This document shows, piece after piece, positions 1 through 6,250 of a DNA stretch of 8,918 nucleotides. A program made the position numbers and the translations under genes. How positions within the stretch are numbered: position 1 is the first letter of the stretch; every line of letters begins with the position of its first letter. The notes beneath the pieces are model-generated. The model saw only the letters and a list, made by a program, of their open reading frames with translations, ran no database searches and was not told the origin of the DNA. The DNA is from Anaerolineae bacterium (lineage in GTDB: Bacteria; Chloroflexota; Anaerolineae; Anaerolineales; Villigracilaceae), in contig DQGV01000052.1 in NCBI GenBank assembly GCA_003524705.1, forward strand, positions 1 to 8,918, written 5' to 3'.

Positions 1-543
1 GTCATCAGTTGTGGTTTCATCGTCGGTGGGCTTTACATTTCAAAATATGGTTTAGGAAGAAATCCGCTCGTTGCAATGTTTATTGCAAACATTATCATTT
101 GGATTATCTCCGCCGTCTTTACCATTCAACCTTCCATTGTTCTGCTTTCAGTAGGTATGTTCATTTATATAAGTGTTGTGCCATTTATCGAAGCCGCTGA
201 GCAAACGATTTTACAAAAAGTCGTTCCGCATGAAAGACAAGGACGAGTCTTTGGATTTGCACAAAGCATCGAACAATCTGCATCGCCTCTGACTACGTTT
301 CTAATTGGTCCAATCGCGGAAACATTTTTCATCCCTTTTATGACTACCGGCGCAGGCGTTGGATTAATCGGCTCATGGTTTGGCACTGGTATGGATCGTG
401 GCATTGCTTTGGTATTTACAGTAACAGGCATCATTGGTTTAATCCTTACAATCTTTGCGATGAATACAAAATACTATAAATTACTTTCTAATAGATACAT
501 GCATGGTGCAAGTGAACCATTGCCTGAAGCAGAATTGGCTTAA
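1..543 (+). CDS. MFS transporter, C-terminal part (DHA3-like drug/macrolide exporter family)
   Basis: The frame is open from base 1 and stops with TAA at 541-543, so this is the last 180 residues of a longer protein whose start lies outside the window. The visible part is strongly hydrophobic, with membrane-like stretches near residues 1-14, 22-40, 42-60, about 96-125 and about 126-145, matching the last four or five helices of a 12-helix major facilitator. The loop VVPHERQGRVFG (about residues 75-86) is the cytoplasmic loop typical of MFS_3/DHA3 proteins, and the block GSWFGTGMDRGIALVFT before the last helix also recalls that group. Family members are proton-driven exporters in the inner membrane; the substrate cannot be read from this fragment. 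The tail after the last helix is short and polar. A palindromic repeat begins 3 bp after the stop codon. Family assignment is confident; the exporter subclass is inference. Confidence 0.85.
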   Translation, partial: VISCGFIVGGLYISKYGLGRNPLVAMFIANIIIWIISAVFTIQPSIVLLSVGMFIYISVVPFIEAAEQTILQKVVPHERQGRVFGFAQSIEQSASPLTTFLIGPIAETFFIPFMTTGAGVGLIGSWFGTGMDRGIALVFTVTGIIGLILTIFAMNTKYYKLLSNRYMHGASEPLPEAELA

Positions 544-546
544 ATT

Positions 547-607
547 GTAAGGGCGACCCATCAATGAAAATTAAGTCATTAAATTAAACATGACGGGTCG
601 CCCCTAC
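547..607. repeat. GTAGGGGCG-ended palindromic repeat, copy A
   Basis: Arms at 547-563 and 591-607 are near-perfect inverted repeats (17 bp, two mismatches) around a 27-bp AT-rich loop. The minus-strand reading starts GTAGGGGCGACCC. In a minus-strand RNA both mismatches become G-U pairs. The element fills most of the spacer between the MFS stop and the next gene. It shares its GTAGGGGCG ends with three other copies in this window (4812-4857, 7519-7546, 8758-8809). There is no U-run after the stem on the plus strand, so it is not a canonical intrinsic terminator, though it could still act as an mRNA 3' end stabiliser. Confidence 0.85.
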
Positions 608-629
608 GAATATGAAATAAGGAATTTTC

Positions 630-1229
630 ATGTCTACAAAAAAACAAGAATCTGATTTCCCAAACATTGGCTCACCTGCCACTCGTGCATTGGAACACGA
701 GGGCTATACTCAACTCAAACAGTTGACGAAAATCAGTGAAGCAGAGTTATCACAAATGCATGGAGTTGGTCCGAAAGCAATAAAAATTTTGAAAGAAGCA
801 TTGAAAGCAAAAGGATTATCTTTCAAAGAATCAAAGGCGGGGGAGAAGTTGAAGAAGAAAGGTTCACCTGTCAGCCGCACAGATGCCGTAGACAAATTTA
901 TGCTGGAGTTGAGTCACCCGCTCAAGGCGGAGGTAGAAGCGGTTCGGTCTATCATCAAAGGCGTGGATAAAAATATCAATGAAGAAATTAAATGGAAAGC
1001 CCCATCGTTCAATTACAAAGGTGAATATTTAGTGACGTTTAATTTGCGGGATACAAAAAGAATTCATCTTGTATTTCATAACCCGATGATTGCAAAAGTA
1101 AAAAGTGATTTGCTCGAAGGCGATTACAAAGATAGACGCATGACTTATTTTGCAAATATGAAAGATATCAAAGCGAAACAAAAAGAATTGATTAAGGTAT
1201 TGAAAGATTTAATCAAATTGCAAAAATAG
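630..1229 (+). CDS. Helix-hairpin-helix + DUF1801 domain protein
   Basis: This is a 199-residue soluble protein with two recognisable parts. Residues about 10-65 resemble a helix-hairpin-helix/RNA polymerase alpha-CTD-like fold, with the hairpin HGVGPKAI at 44-51, a non-sequence-specific nucleic-acid binding motif. A lysine-rich linker (66-83) leads to a DUF1801 (YdhG-like) domain at about 84-196, seen in the EIKWKAPSFNYKGEYLVTFN stretch and the C-terminal Lys-rich helix. DUF1801 has no firmly established activity. The start at 630 is supported by AAGGA at 619-623 with a 6-nt spacer. The next gene begins 9 bp after the stop, so the two are probably cotranscribed. The HhH part suggests DNA or RNA contact, but that is inference. 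Domain calls are from memory of the families, without a search. Confidence 0.85.
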   Translation: MSTKKQESDFPNIGSPATRALEHEGYTQLKQLTKISEAELSQMHGVGPKAIKILKEALKAKGLSFKESKAGEKLKKKGSPVSRTDAVDKFMLELSHPLKAEVEAVRSIIKGVDKNINEEIKWKAPSFNYKGEYLVTFNLRDTKRIHLVFHNPMIAKVKSDLLEGDYKDRRMTYFANMKDIKAKQKELIKVLKDLIKLQK

Positions 1230-1238
1230 GGATCAATT

Positions 1239-1787
1239 ATGGATAAAACGATTCGTATTCATTTTGATAACATCCGTTCAGAAGACCCACAAAAACAAAA
1301 CAAAGCATATCATGCTTTGATAGATGCAACCGATAAACCTGTCGTTTGGGCTTATGAAGTTTGGGATGAATTATTTGAAGGCTTGAAACATAAAGATAAT
1401 CATGTGCGCGCGATTTCATCTCAAGTTTTAGCAAACCTTGCAAAAAGTGACCCGAAAGAAAAAATGCTTAAAGATTTTGGAAAGTTGTTAGATGTAACAA
1501 AAGATGAAAAATTTGTAACTGCACGGCATTGCTTGCAATCTTTGTGGAAGGTGGGTGTTGCAGGGAAAAAGCAACAAAAAGTTTACATGGATGGCTTGGA
1601 AAAAAGATTCAAAGAATGCGCCAAAGAGAAAAATGCTTCTTTGATTCGATATGATATTTTGGTTTCCATGAAGAATGTTTATAATGAAGTGAAAGATGAA
1701 TCTATCAAAGAAAAAGCACTGGCATTGATTGAAACGGAAAAAGATGCGAAATATCAAAAGAAATATAAAACGGTTTGGAAAGCATAG
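1239..1787 (+). CDS. HEAT-like alpha-helical repeat protein
   Basis: This is a 182-residue, Lys/Glu-rich, all-helical protein with no signal peptide or membrane segment. Residues about 42-72 (WDELFEGLKHKDNHVRAISS and following) fit a HEAT repeat: a first helix, a turn with D-N-H-V-R, and a second helix with small residues. Weaker repeats follow at about 75-110, 115-153 and 154-182. HEAT arrays usually act as protein or DNA binding scaffolds; nothing here shows an enzyme site. The start follows an AGGGA-like Shine-Dalgarno at 1228-1232 that overlaps the upstream stop codon, and the 9-bp gap points to an operon with the HhH/DUF1801 gene. A composite repeat begins 1 bp after its stop. The gene looks intact; its cellular job is unknown. 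Confidence 0.8.
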   Translation: MDKTIRIHFDNIRSEDPQKQNKAYHALIDATDKPVVWAYEVWDELFEGLKHKDNHVRAISSQVLANLAKSDPKEKMLKDFGKLLDVTKDEKFVTARHCLQSLWKVGVAGKKQQKVYMDGLEKRFKECAKEKNASLIRYDILVSMKNVYNEVKDESIKEKALALIETEKDAKYQKKYKTVWKA

Positions 1788-1788
1788 C

Positions 1789-1910
1789 TGTCATTGCGAG
1801 CCATCGCTGGTCGAGTGCGCGAAGCGCGTATCGAGACCAAGATGGCGAAGCAATCTTATGATTATGTTGGAGATTGCTTCGTCGGGAAGAACACCTTCCT
1901 CGCAATGACA
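1789..1910. repeat. Composite TGTCATTGCGAG-type dispersed repeat
   Basis: A 122-bp element is bounded by a perfect 12-bp terminal inverted repeat (TGTCATTGCGAG at 1789-1800, CTCGCAATGACA at 1899-1910). Inside lie, end to end, a hairpin at 1801-1845 (CCATC/GATGG and TGGTC/GACCA pairs), a hairpin at 1846-1881 (CGAAGCAATCT/AGATTGCTTCG, 11 bp perfect, 14-nt loop) and a small hairpin at about 1885-1899 (GGAAG/CTTCC). The outer stem plus three arms can be drawn as a cloverleaf-like junction. Repeats with these ends are familiar from many unrelated bacterial genomes. It carries no gene. It separates the HEAT gene from the exonuclease gene and ends 1 bp before the latter's ribosome binding site. Confidence 0.9.
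1808..1839. repeat. Nested TGGTCGAG...CGAGACCA repeat module
   Basis: Within the larger element, 1808-1839 reads TGGTCGAGTGCGCGAAGCGC followed by GTATCGAGACCA. It has TGGTC/GACCA ends and a GCGC-GAA-GCGC core. This is itself a known style of dispersed repeat in bacteria, so the parent repeat may have received or been built from a second repeat family. It forms the top of the first internal hairpin. Confidence 0.65.
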
Positions 1911-1911
1911 T

Positions 1912-1917
1912 AAGGAG
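1912..1917 (+). promoter_or_regulatory. Shine-Dalgarno of the 5'-3' exonuclease gene
   Basis: AAGGAG lies 6 nt before the ATG at 1924 and 1 bp after the end of the composite repeat, which fixes the start and shows that the repeat abuts, but does not include, the translation initiation region. Confidence 0.8.
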
Positions 1918-1923
1918 ACTTAT

Positions 1924-2793
1924 ATGAAAGTTCATCTCATTGACGGCACATACGAATTATTCCGCGCACATTTTGGAGCACCACCGAAAAAATCCATGAG
2001 CGGACAAGAAGTTGGCGCAACGCTTGGATTAATCCGCAGTTTGTTGATGTTGTTGCAAACCGAAGGTGTGACGCATGTTGCTGTGGCATTTGACCATGTG
2101 ATTGAGTCATTTCGTAACAAAATGTATGCAGGCTATAAAACAAGTGAAGGCGTTGACCCAATCATCTTAAATCAATTTGAGATTGCTGAAAAAGCCATTG
2201 CCGCTTTGGGCGTGCCAGTTTGGTCTATGGTCAAATTTGAAGCGGATGATGCGATTGCTACAGCAGTGACAAAATTCAAAAAAGAAAAATCGGTAGAACA
2301 AATTATTATCTGCTCTGTGGATAAAGATTTGACTCAAATGGTAGATGGTAAAAAAGTGATTTGCTGGGATCGCAGGCGCGAGATTTTATTAGATGAAAAA
2401 GGTGTGGTTGAAAAATTTGGTGTGAAACCCGAATCCATTCCTGATTATCTTGCTTTAGTAGGTGACTCAGCCGATGGCTACCCAGGCATCAAAGGTTGGG
2501 GTGAAAAATCTACATCAACTATTTTGGCGAAATACAAACATATTGAATCCATTCCCAAAGACCCAAAGAAGATTCCGTTGAGTTTGGGACGTGCAACTAC
2601 ATTGCTTGAAAATCTGCAAGCGAATTATCAAGATGCTTTGTTGTTTAGAGAATTATCTACTTTGAGACAAGATGTGCCATTAAAGGAAAGTTTGAAAGAT
2701 TTGGAATGGAGAGGGGCTACTGAAAAGTTTAAGAGAGTGTGCGTGGAGTTGAGAGAAGGGAGAATTGTGGAGCGGGTCAAGAAGTGGAGATAA
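1924..2793 (+). CDS. 5'-3' exonuclease (FEN family, PolA N-domain type), stand-alone
   Basis: This 289-residue protein matches the N-terminal nuclease domain of DNA polymerase I without any polymerase. These enzymes remove 5' flaps and RNA primers at nicks using two metal ions. The expected acidic ligands are all visible: Asp7 (LIDGT), Asp57 (AFDH), Glu106/Asp108/Asp109 (EADD), Asp133/Asp135 (SVDKD) and Asp181/Asp184 (GDSADG). The helix-hairpin-helix DNA-binding motif follows as YPGIKGWGEKS (186-196). Arg64, Lys72 and neighbours (FRNKMYAGYK) correspond to the conserved arch region. The usual GDxxDN reads GDSADG here. Length fits stand-alone bacterial family members of roughly 250-300 residues. 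The ATG follows a good AAGGAG. Likely role is backup Okazaki fragment processing or repair; whether the genome also has a full polA is not visible. Confidence 0.92.
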   Translation: MKVHLIDGTYELFRAHFGAPPKKSMSGQEVGATLGLIRSLLMLLQTEGVTHVAVAFDHVIESFRNKMYAGYKTSEGVDPIILNQFEIAEKAIAALGVPVWSMVKFEADDAIATAVTKFKKEKSVEQIIICSVDKDLTQMVDGKKVICWDRRREILLDEKGVVEKFGVKPESIPDYLALVGDSADGYPGIKGWGEKSTSTILAKYKHIESIPKDPKKIPLSLGRATTLLENLQANYQDALLFRELSTLRQDVPLKESLKDLEWRGATEKFKRVCVELREGRIVERVKKWR

Positions 2794-2794
2794 A

Positions 2795-2822
2795 AGACGA
2801 TAGACCGTAGACGAAGGACGGT
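2795..2822. repeat. Degenerate heptanucleotide tandem repeat (4 units)
   Basis: The spacer between the convergent exonuclease and hydrolase genes begins with four 7-bp units: AGACGAT, AGACCGT, AGACGAA, GGACGGT. The outer bases of the last three also give ACCGT/ACGGT (2804-2808, 2818-2822), a 5-bp inverted repeat. The rest of the 58-bp spacer has no convincing terminator on either strand. Confidence 0.6.
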
Positions 2823-2851
2823 TTGGGAGAAGAAGAAAGCGGCGTTTTTGG

Positions 2852-3709
2852 TTATGAATCTGCCAAATGCTTTTTTAGGAAATCTAGTGTTGCTTTTACA
2901 ATTTCACGAGATTTTTCGTTCTCGTCAATCCAATCAAATCCGTGATGTCCTTCGTGGTGTTCTAACAATTCAACTGCTATGCCTTGTGTGTCGGCGTTTG
3001 ATACAAAATTATCAATTGAATCATTGGTAAATGAGTTGTCTAACCCTGCCTTTGCAATAAATATTGGCGGTATCGCCTTTGGTTTTTCTTGCAAGAGATT
3101 AATTAGAGAGAACGCTTTAAGTGTATGAACAATATTTTCCCGCTGTGCTTGTGTCAATGTATCAGGGAGTGTTGGAATAAATAGTTGTAAATCCATGACT
3201 CCATAATAAGTCACCATGCACTTAATTTGCTCTGGCGCAGAGTTTAGAAGGGCAGATAAATAAGGAACACCATCTGACCATGCCCAAACACCAATTGCAC
3301 TTTTTTCAACCATCAATTCTTCGGCGTGAGCATTAACAAAGTTCAGCATTGCCTGAATATCGCTAGACACTTCCCACATTTTGGATATTCTACCTTCTGC
3401 CGAGCGATGGTTAAAAGGAATTGCAACCATCCCAAACGTCGTTATCAACTGACTGGTGGAAATATAGCCACCCCAATCTTTAGCATTGTTCAATACTTCT
3501 GGCTTTAATATTCCTGGGTCAACATCGCCATGCAACAAAATCACTGCAGGCAATTTGGTTTTTCCATCGAATTCTGCTGGATAGTAAGCATCGCATTTTA
3601 AACTGCTTTCATCTGTTGTTTGGTAGGTTAAGTTGCGTTTAACCTGAGCCTTTTCCATGCCAGAAACTTTATATACTATTTGTTTTTGGATAATCTCATC
3701 AAGTTCCAT
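2852..3709 (-). CDS. Alpha/beta hydrolase (dienelactone-hydrolase-like)
   Basis: This 285-residue protein has the alpha/beta hydrolase layout: a strand and oxyanion turn VILLHGD (56-62), a nucleophile elbow around Ser145 in GVWAWSDG (140-147), an acid candidate Asp224 (KAGLDN) and a His candidate His256 in GHHGFDW (254-260), the His-Gly-Phe pattern seen in dienelactone hydrolases. The elbow is A-x-S-x-G rather than the textbook G-x-S-x-G. No signal peptide or membrane segment is seen, so it is probably cytosolic. The substrate is unknown; esterase or carboxymethylenebutenolidase-like hydrolysis is the family expectation. The ATG at 3709 is preceded by AAAGGAA, 8 nt upstream. It is in the same orientation as metA but 172 bp away, with repeats and a possible promoter in the gap, so it is probably a separate unit and not part of methionine synthesis. 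Confidence 0.85.
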   Translation of the reverse strand: MELDEIIQKQIVYKVSGMEKAQVKRNLTYQTTDESSLKCDAYYPAEFDGKTKLPAVILLHGDVDPGILKPEVLNNAKDWGGYISTSQLITTFGMVAIPFNHRSAEGRISKMWEVSSDIQAMLNFVNAHAEELMVEKSAIGVWAWSDGVPYLSALLNSAPEQIKCMVTYYGVMDLQLFIPTLPDTLTQAQRENIVHTLKAFSLINLLQEKPKAIPPIFIAKAGLDNSFTNDSIDNFVSNADTQGIAVELLEHHEGHHGFDWIDENEKSREIVKATLDFLKKHLADS

Positions 3710-3730
3710 GTAATTATTCCTTTTATTTTA

Positions 3731-3763
3731 TGACCAAGCCGCCCAACTGCTTATGGGTGGTCA
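3731..3763. repeat. Imperfect inverted repeat in the hydrolase leader
   Basis: TGACCA (3731-3736) and TGGTCA (3758-3763) pair perfectly, and CCC (3742-3744) can pair with GGG (3755-3757) across an asymmetric bulge. It lies just upstream of the hydrolase ribosome binding site on the minus strand and has no U-run, so it is either a leader hairpin, an operator-like palindrome or a chance structure. Confidence 0.35.
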
Positions 3764-3794
3764 AAGATTAAAAATCTACACGCTCTCAGTATCC

Positions 3795-3800
3795 ATTATA
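3795..3800 (-). promoter_or_regulatory. Possible -10 box for the hydrolase gene
   Basis: The minus strand reads TATAAT here, about 85 nt before the hydrolase start. No good -35 hexamer is found at 16-18 bp upstream, so this is a weak candidate only. The rest of the 172-bp spacer 3710-3881 shows no gene and no clear metA terminator. Confidence 0.25.
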
Positions 3801-3881
3801 TTTTACAACTGAAAGCACCTTGCTCTTGGTGGAAACACTTATGCCAGAGGTCTATTAAATAAATTTAAAAGCGGCCTACGA

Positions 3882-4799
3882 TTACGGTATCTCATTCAAA
3901 TCATACGGCGTGACTTGATAGACATAATAATTCAGCCAATTGGAGAATAACAAATTGGCATGTCCGCGCCAACGCACGTTTGGAATTTGAGTCGGGTCAT
4001 CATTTGGATAATAATTTTTCGGCACATGAATCGGCAAACCTTTATTGGCATCACGGTCATATTCGGCTTTGAGAGTCAATGGGTCATATTCAGAATGACC
4101 TGTGACGTAGATATGTCTGCCATCTTTTGAACCTACGATGTAAACCCCCGCTTCTTTTGACTCAGATAAAACTTGTATCTCGTCTATTTGAGCAATATCT
4201 TCGCCTCGAATTTCTGTATGCCGCGAATGTGGTGCTAGAAAAATATCATCGAATCCGCGTAATAGATTTTCATTCGGTGCTAAATTTTGATGTTCAAATA
4301 CGCCGAACATCTTGCGAGGCAAATCATATTTTGGGATTTTGTATTTATGATACAACGCGGCTTGTGCTCCCCAACAAATATTGAAAGTAGATTCAACATT
4401 CGTCTCAGCCCAATTAAAAATTTTTGTGAGCTCATCCCAATAATCTACTTGTTCAAATGGCATTTGCTCCACAGGTGCACCTGTGACAATGAGTCCGTCA
4501 AATTTTTCTCGTTTGATTTCGTCAAACGTGACGTAATGTTTTAGCAAATGCTCAGCCGATGTATTTTTTGATTCATAAGAAGCCGTGTGAATTAATGTCA
4601 CATCCACTTGCAAAGCCGAATTAGAAAGCAAACGCAGAAGTTGTGTTTCCGTAATTACTTTCGTGGGCATCAGATTCAGAATCGCCACACGCAAAGCTCG
4701 AATGTCTTGATGTGATGCGCGTTCTTCATCCATGACGAAAATATTTTCACGTTCAAGAATGAATCGTGCAGGAAGTGTAGTTGGAATTTTTACAGGCAT
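3882..4799 (-). CDS. metA: Homoserine O-acyltransferase (MetA family, acetyl-CoA type predicted)
   Basis: This 305-residue protein is a full-length MetA. It activates homoserine by O-acylation, the first committed step of methionine synthesis, in the cytosol. Numbering matches the E. coli enzyme exactly: catalytic Cys142 (NICWGAQ), His235 and Glu237 (TGHSEYD), and the HSRHTE block at 191-196. Position 111, in TGAPVE, is Glu. In characterised MetA proteins Gly111 goes with succinyl-CoA and Glu111 with acetyl-CoA (established by work on the Bacillus cereus and E. coli enzymes), so O-acetylhomoserine is the predicted product although automated annotation may say succinyltransferase. The adjacent metY, which uses O-acetylhomoserine, supports this. 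The start MPVKIP aligns with the family N-terminus, yet no Shine-Dalgarno precedes it; a GC-rich palindrome ends 12 bp upstream instead. It is second in the riboswitch-controlled metY-metA unit. Confidence 0.95.
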   Translation of the reverse strand: MPVKIPTTLPARFILERENIFVMDEERASHQDIRALRVAILNLMPTKVITETQLLRLLSNSALQVDVTLIHTASYESKNTSAEHLLKHYVTFDEIKREKFDGLIVTGAPVEQMPFEQVDYWDELTKIFNWAETNVESTFNICWGAQAALYHKYKIPKYDLPRKMFGVFEHQNLAPNENLLRGFDDIFLAPHSRHTEIRGEDIAQIDEIQVLSESKEAGVYIVGSKDGRHIYVTGHSEYDPLTLKAEYDRDANKGLPIHVPKNYYPNDDPTQIPNVRWRGHANLLFSNWLNYYVYQVTPYDLNEIP

Positions 4800-4811
4800 G
4801 GTGTTTGTTTG

Positions 4812-4857
4812 GTAGGGGCGAGGCTTGTGCCACGAAGTGGTATCACCTCGCCCCTAC
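4812..4857. repeat. GTAGGGGCG-ended palindromic repeat, copy B
   Basis: A 46-bp element with perfect 12-bp arms GTAGGGGCGAGG (4812-4823) and CCTCGCCCCTAC (4846-4857), and an internal CCAC-GAA-GTGG hairpin (4830-4840). It fills two thirds of the 69-bp metY-metA spacer and would fold in the polycistronic mRNA immediately before the metA start. Confidence 0.9.
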
Positions 4858-4868
4858 TTATAAAATTT

Positions 4869-6155
4869 TTACGCATTCAACGCTTGGTCTAAATCCCATA
4901 AAATATCTTCAATATCTTCAAGACCAATACTCAAACGAATAAAATCAGGGCTGACGCCTGCGGCTTTTTGTTCTTCGTCATTGAGTTGTGAATGTGTTGT
5001 GCTAGCAGGATGAATAGCAAGAGATTTCGCATCGCCAAAATTAGCAACATGCGTGAAGAGTTTGAGATTGTCAATAAATTTTGCTCCTACTTCACGTCCG
5101 CCTTTGACTCCAAAGCCAATCACTGCACTAGGACCTTTTGGTAGATATTTTTGTGCGCGTTCGTAATCAGGATGATTCGGCAAGCCTGCATACGTAACCC
5201 AATTGACGTTAGGATGGTCAGATAAAAATTCTGCAACGGCTTGTCCATTTTTTACATGACGTTCCATTCGTAAAGATAATGTTTCTAAACCTTGAATAAA
5301 AACCCAAGAGTTAAATGGGGATTGGCAAGTTCCAATATCACGCAAGATGCCAGCGCGTGCTTTGGAGATAAATGCTAGTGGACCGAAATCATCTGCATAC
5401 ACAACATCATGATACGAAGCATCAGGTGTATTGAAATTTTTATGACGTTCGCTTCCAGACCATTTGAATTTGCCACTATCTACAATCACACCACCAATGG
5501 TTGTGCCATGACCGCCAATATATTTTGAAGTGGAATGCGTAATGATGTGTGCACCCCATTCAAACGGACGACATAAATATGGCGTTGCGGCAGTATTATC
5601 TATCATCAAAGGCAAATGATATTCTTCCGCAATTTTTGCAACTTCTTCAATCGGAAATATATTTGAAAATGGATTGCTGACTGTTTCACCAAAAATCAAT
5701 TTTGTATTTGGCTTAATCGCTTTACGAAAATTTTCAGGGTCAGATGGATCAACCAACGTCACTTCAATTCCCAAACGCGGAAATGTATATTTGAATTGAC
5801 TGACTGTTCCACCATATAACTTAGATGACGAAACAATATGGTCACCTGCTTCACAAATTGCAAAGATGGCAGTTGCTTGTGCGGCATGACCAGAACTCAC
5901 TTCTAATGCAGCAATGCCACCTTCCAAATCTGCGATTCTTTTTTCAACAATGTTGGATGTGGGATTACCAATGCGTGTGTAAATATTCCCCGCTTCTTGC
6001 AACGCAAACAAACGTGAAGCACGTTCTGTGCTTTGCAAATCATACGCCGTCGTCAAATAAATTGGCGCGGCACGACTTCCTGTTACAGAATCAGGCTCAT
6101 AACCTGCATGTAACTGTCGAGTCGTAAAACCTAACGAACGTTCAATTGTGGACAT
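4869..6155 (-). CDS. metY: O-acetylhomoserine sulfhydrylase / aminocarboxypropyltransferase
   Basis: This 428-residue PLP enzyme of the Cys/Met metabolism family condenses O-acetylhomoserine with sulfide (or methanethiol) to give homocysteine (or methionine) in the cytosol. The PLP lysine is Lys211 in THSTSKYIGG, and Asp186 (MIDNT) is the pyridine-nitrogen partner; YTRIGNPT (59-66) and SSGHAAQ (87-93) are the tetramer-contact and phosphate-binding regions. Length of about 430 residues and the extended insert after the lysine fit MetY rather than the shorter MetB/MetC/MetZ. I chose the ATG at 6155 because AAGGAG lies 6 nt upstream and the protein then begins MSTIERSLGFTTRQ as in the family; the longer open frame to 6257 reads back through the terminator and riboswitch. 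It is first gene after a sigma70-like promoter and SAM-I riboswitch, with metA 69 bp downstream. Confidence 0.95.
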   Translation of the reverse strand: MSTIERSLGFTTRQLHAGYEPDSVTGSRAAPIYLTTAYDLQSTERASRLFALQEAGNIYTRIGNPTSNIVEKRIADLEGGIAALEVSSGHAAQATAIFAICEAGDHIVSSSKLYGGTVSQFKYTFPRLGIEVTLVDPSDPENFRKAIKPNTKLIFGETVSNPFSNIFPIEEVAKIAEEYHLPLMIDNTAATPYLCRPFEWGAHIITHSTSKYIGGHGTTIGGVIVDSGKFKWSGSERHKNFNTPDASYHDVVYADDFGPLAFISKARAGILRDIGTCQSPFNSWVFIQGLETLSLRMERHVKNGQAVAEFLSDHPNVNWVTYAGLPNHPDYERAQKYLPKGPSAVIGFGVKGGREVGAKFIDNLKLFTHVANFGDAKSLAIHPASTTHSQLNDEEQKAAGVSPDFIRLSIGLEDIEDILWDLDQALNA

Positions 6156-6161
6156 AATTCT

Positions 6162-6167
6162 CTCCTT
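6162..6167 (-). promoter_or_regulatory. Shine-Dalgarno of metY
   Basis: The minus strand reads AAGGAG, 6 nt before the ATG at 6155. It decides the metY start against the longer frame from 6257. It lies downstream of the leader terminator, so control appears to be by premature termination rather than by blocking this site. Confidence 0.85.
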
Positions 6168-6186
6168 GAGTATGATGTATCCGCCC

Positions 6187-6219
6187 TTCAGAAGAGTTAA
6201 AAAAATAACCTCTTCTGAA
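6187..6219 (-). other. Competing leader hairpin overlapping the terminator
   Basis: TTCAGAAGAG-G-TTA (6219-6206 on the minus strand) can pair with TAACTCTTCTGAA (6199-6187), a 13-bp stem with one bulged G and a U-rich loop. It reuses the 3' arm and U-tract of the terminator, so the two hairpins are mutually exclusive. It can form only in read-through transcripts and ends before the metY Shine-Dalgarno. Confidence 0.6.
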
Positions 6220-6234
6220 AGTACAAGAAGAGGT
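6199..6234 (-). terminator. Intrinsic terminator of the SAM riboswitch leader
   Basis: On the minus strand ACCTCTTCT (6234-6226) and AGAAGAGGT (6216-6208) form a perfect 9-bp stem with a 9-nt loop, followed after TA by seven T residues (6205-6199). It lies between the aptamer and metY. The 3' strand of aptamer helix P1 plus the next base (GAGAGG, 6255-6250) can pair with CCTCTT (6233-6228) of the terminator's 5' arm, giving the antiterminator expected when SAM is absent. Confidence 0.88.
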
Positions 6235-6250
6235 ACACGTCTATACCGTC

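Noticed and set aside
547..607. Copy A as an intrinsic terminator of the MFS gene
   Set aside because: The stem is strong but is followed by CGAATATG rather than a U-run, and its sequence belongs to the dispersed repeat family.
1705..1935. Minus-strand open frame of 76 residues across the composite repeat
   Set aside because: It is a translation of the TGTCATTGCGAG repeat plus antisense of the HEAT gene end; peptides like this arise wherever the repeat occurs. No ribosome site or family resemblance.
2795..2822. CRISPR-like array or terminator at the heptamer repeat
   Set aside because: Units are only 7 bp and contiguous without spacers; the 5-bp inverted repeat lacks a U-run.
2848..3030. 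Plus-strand frames within the hydrolase, metA and metY regions
   Set aside because: They are antisense shadows of well-supported minus-strand genes, with no ribosome site or recognisable domain.
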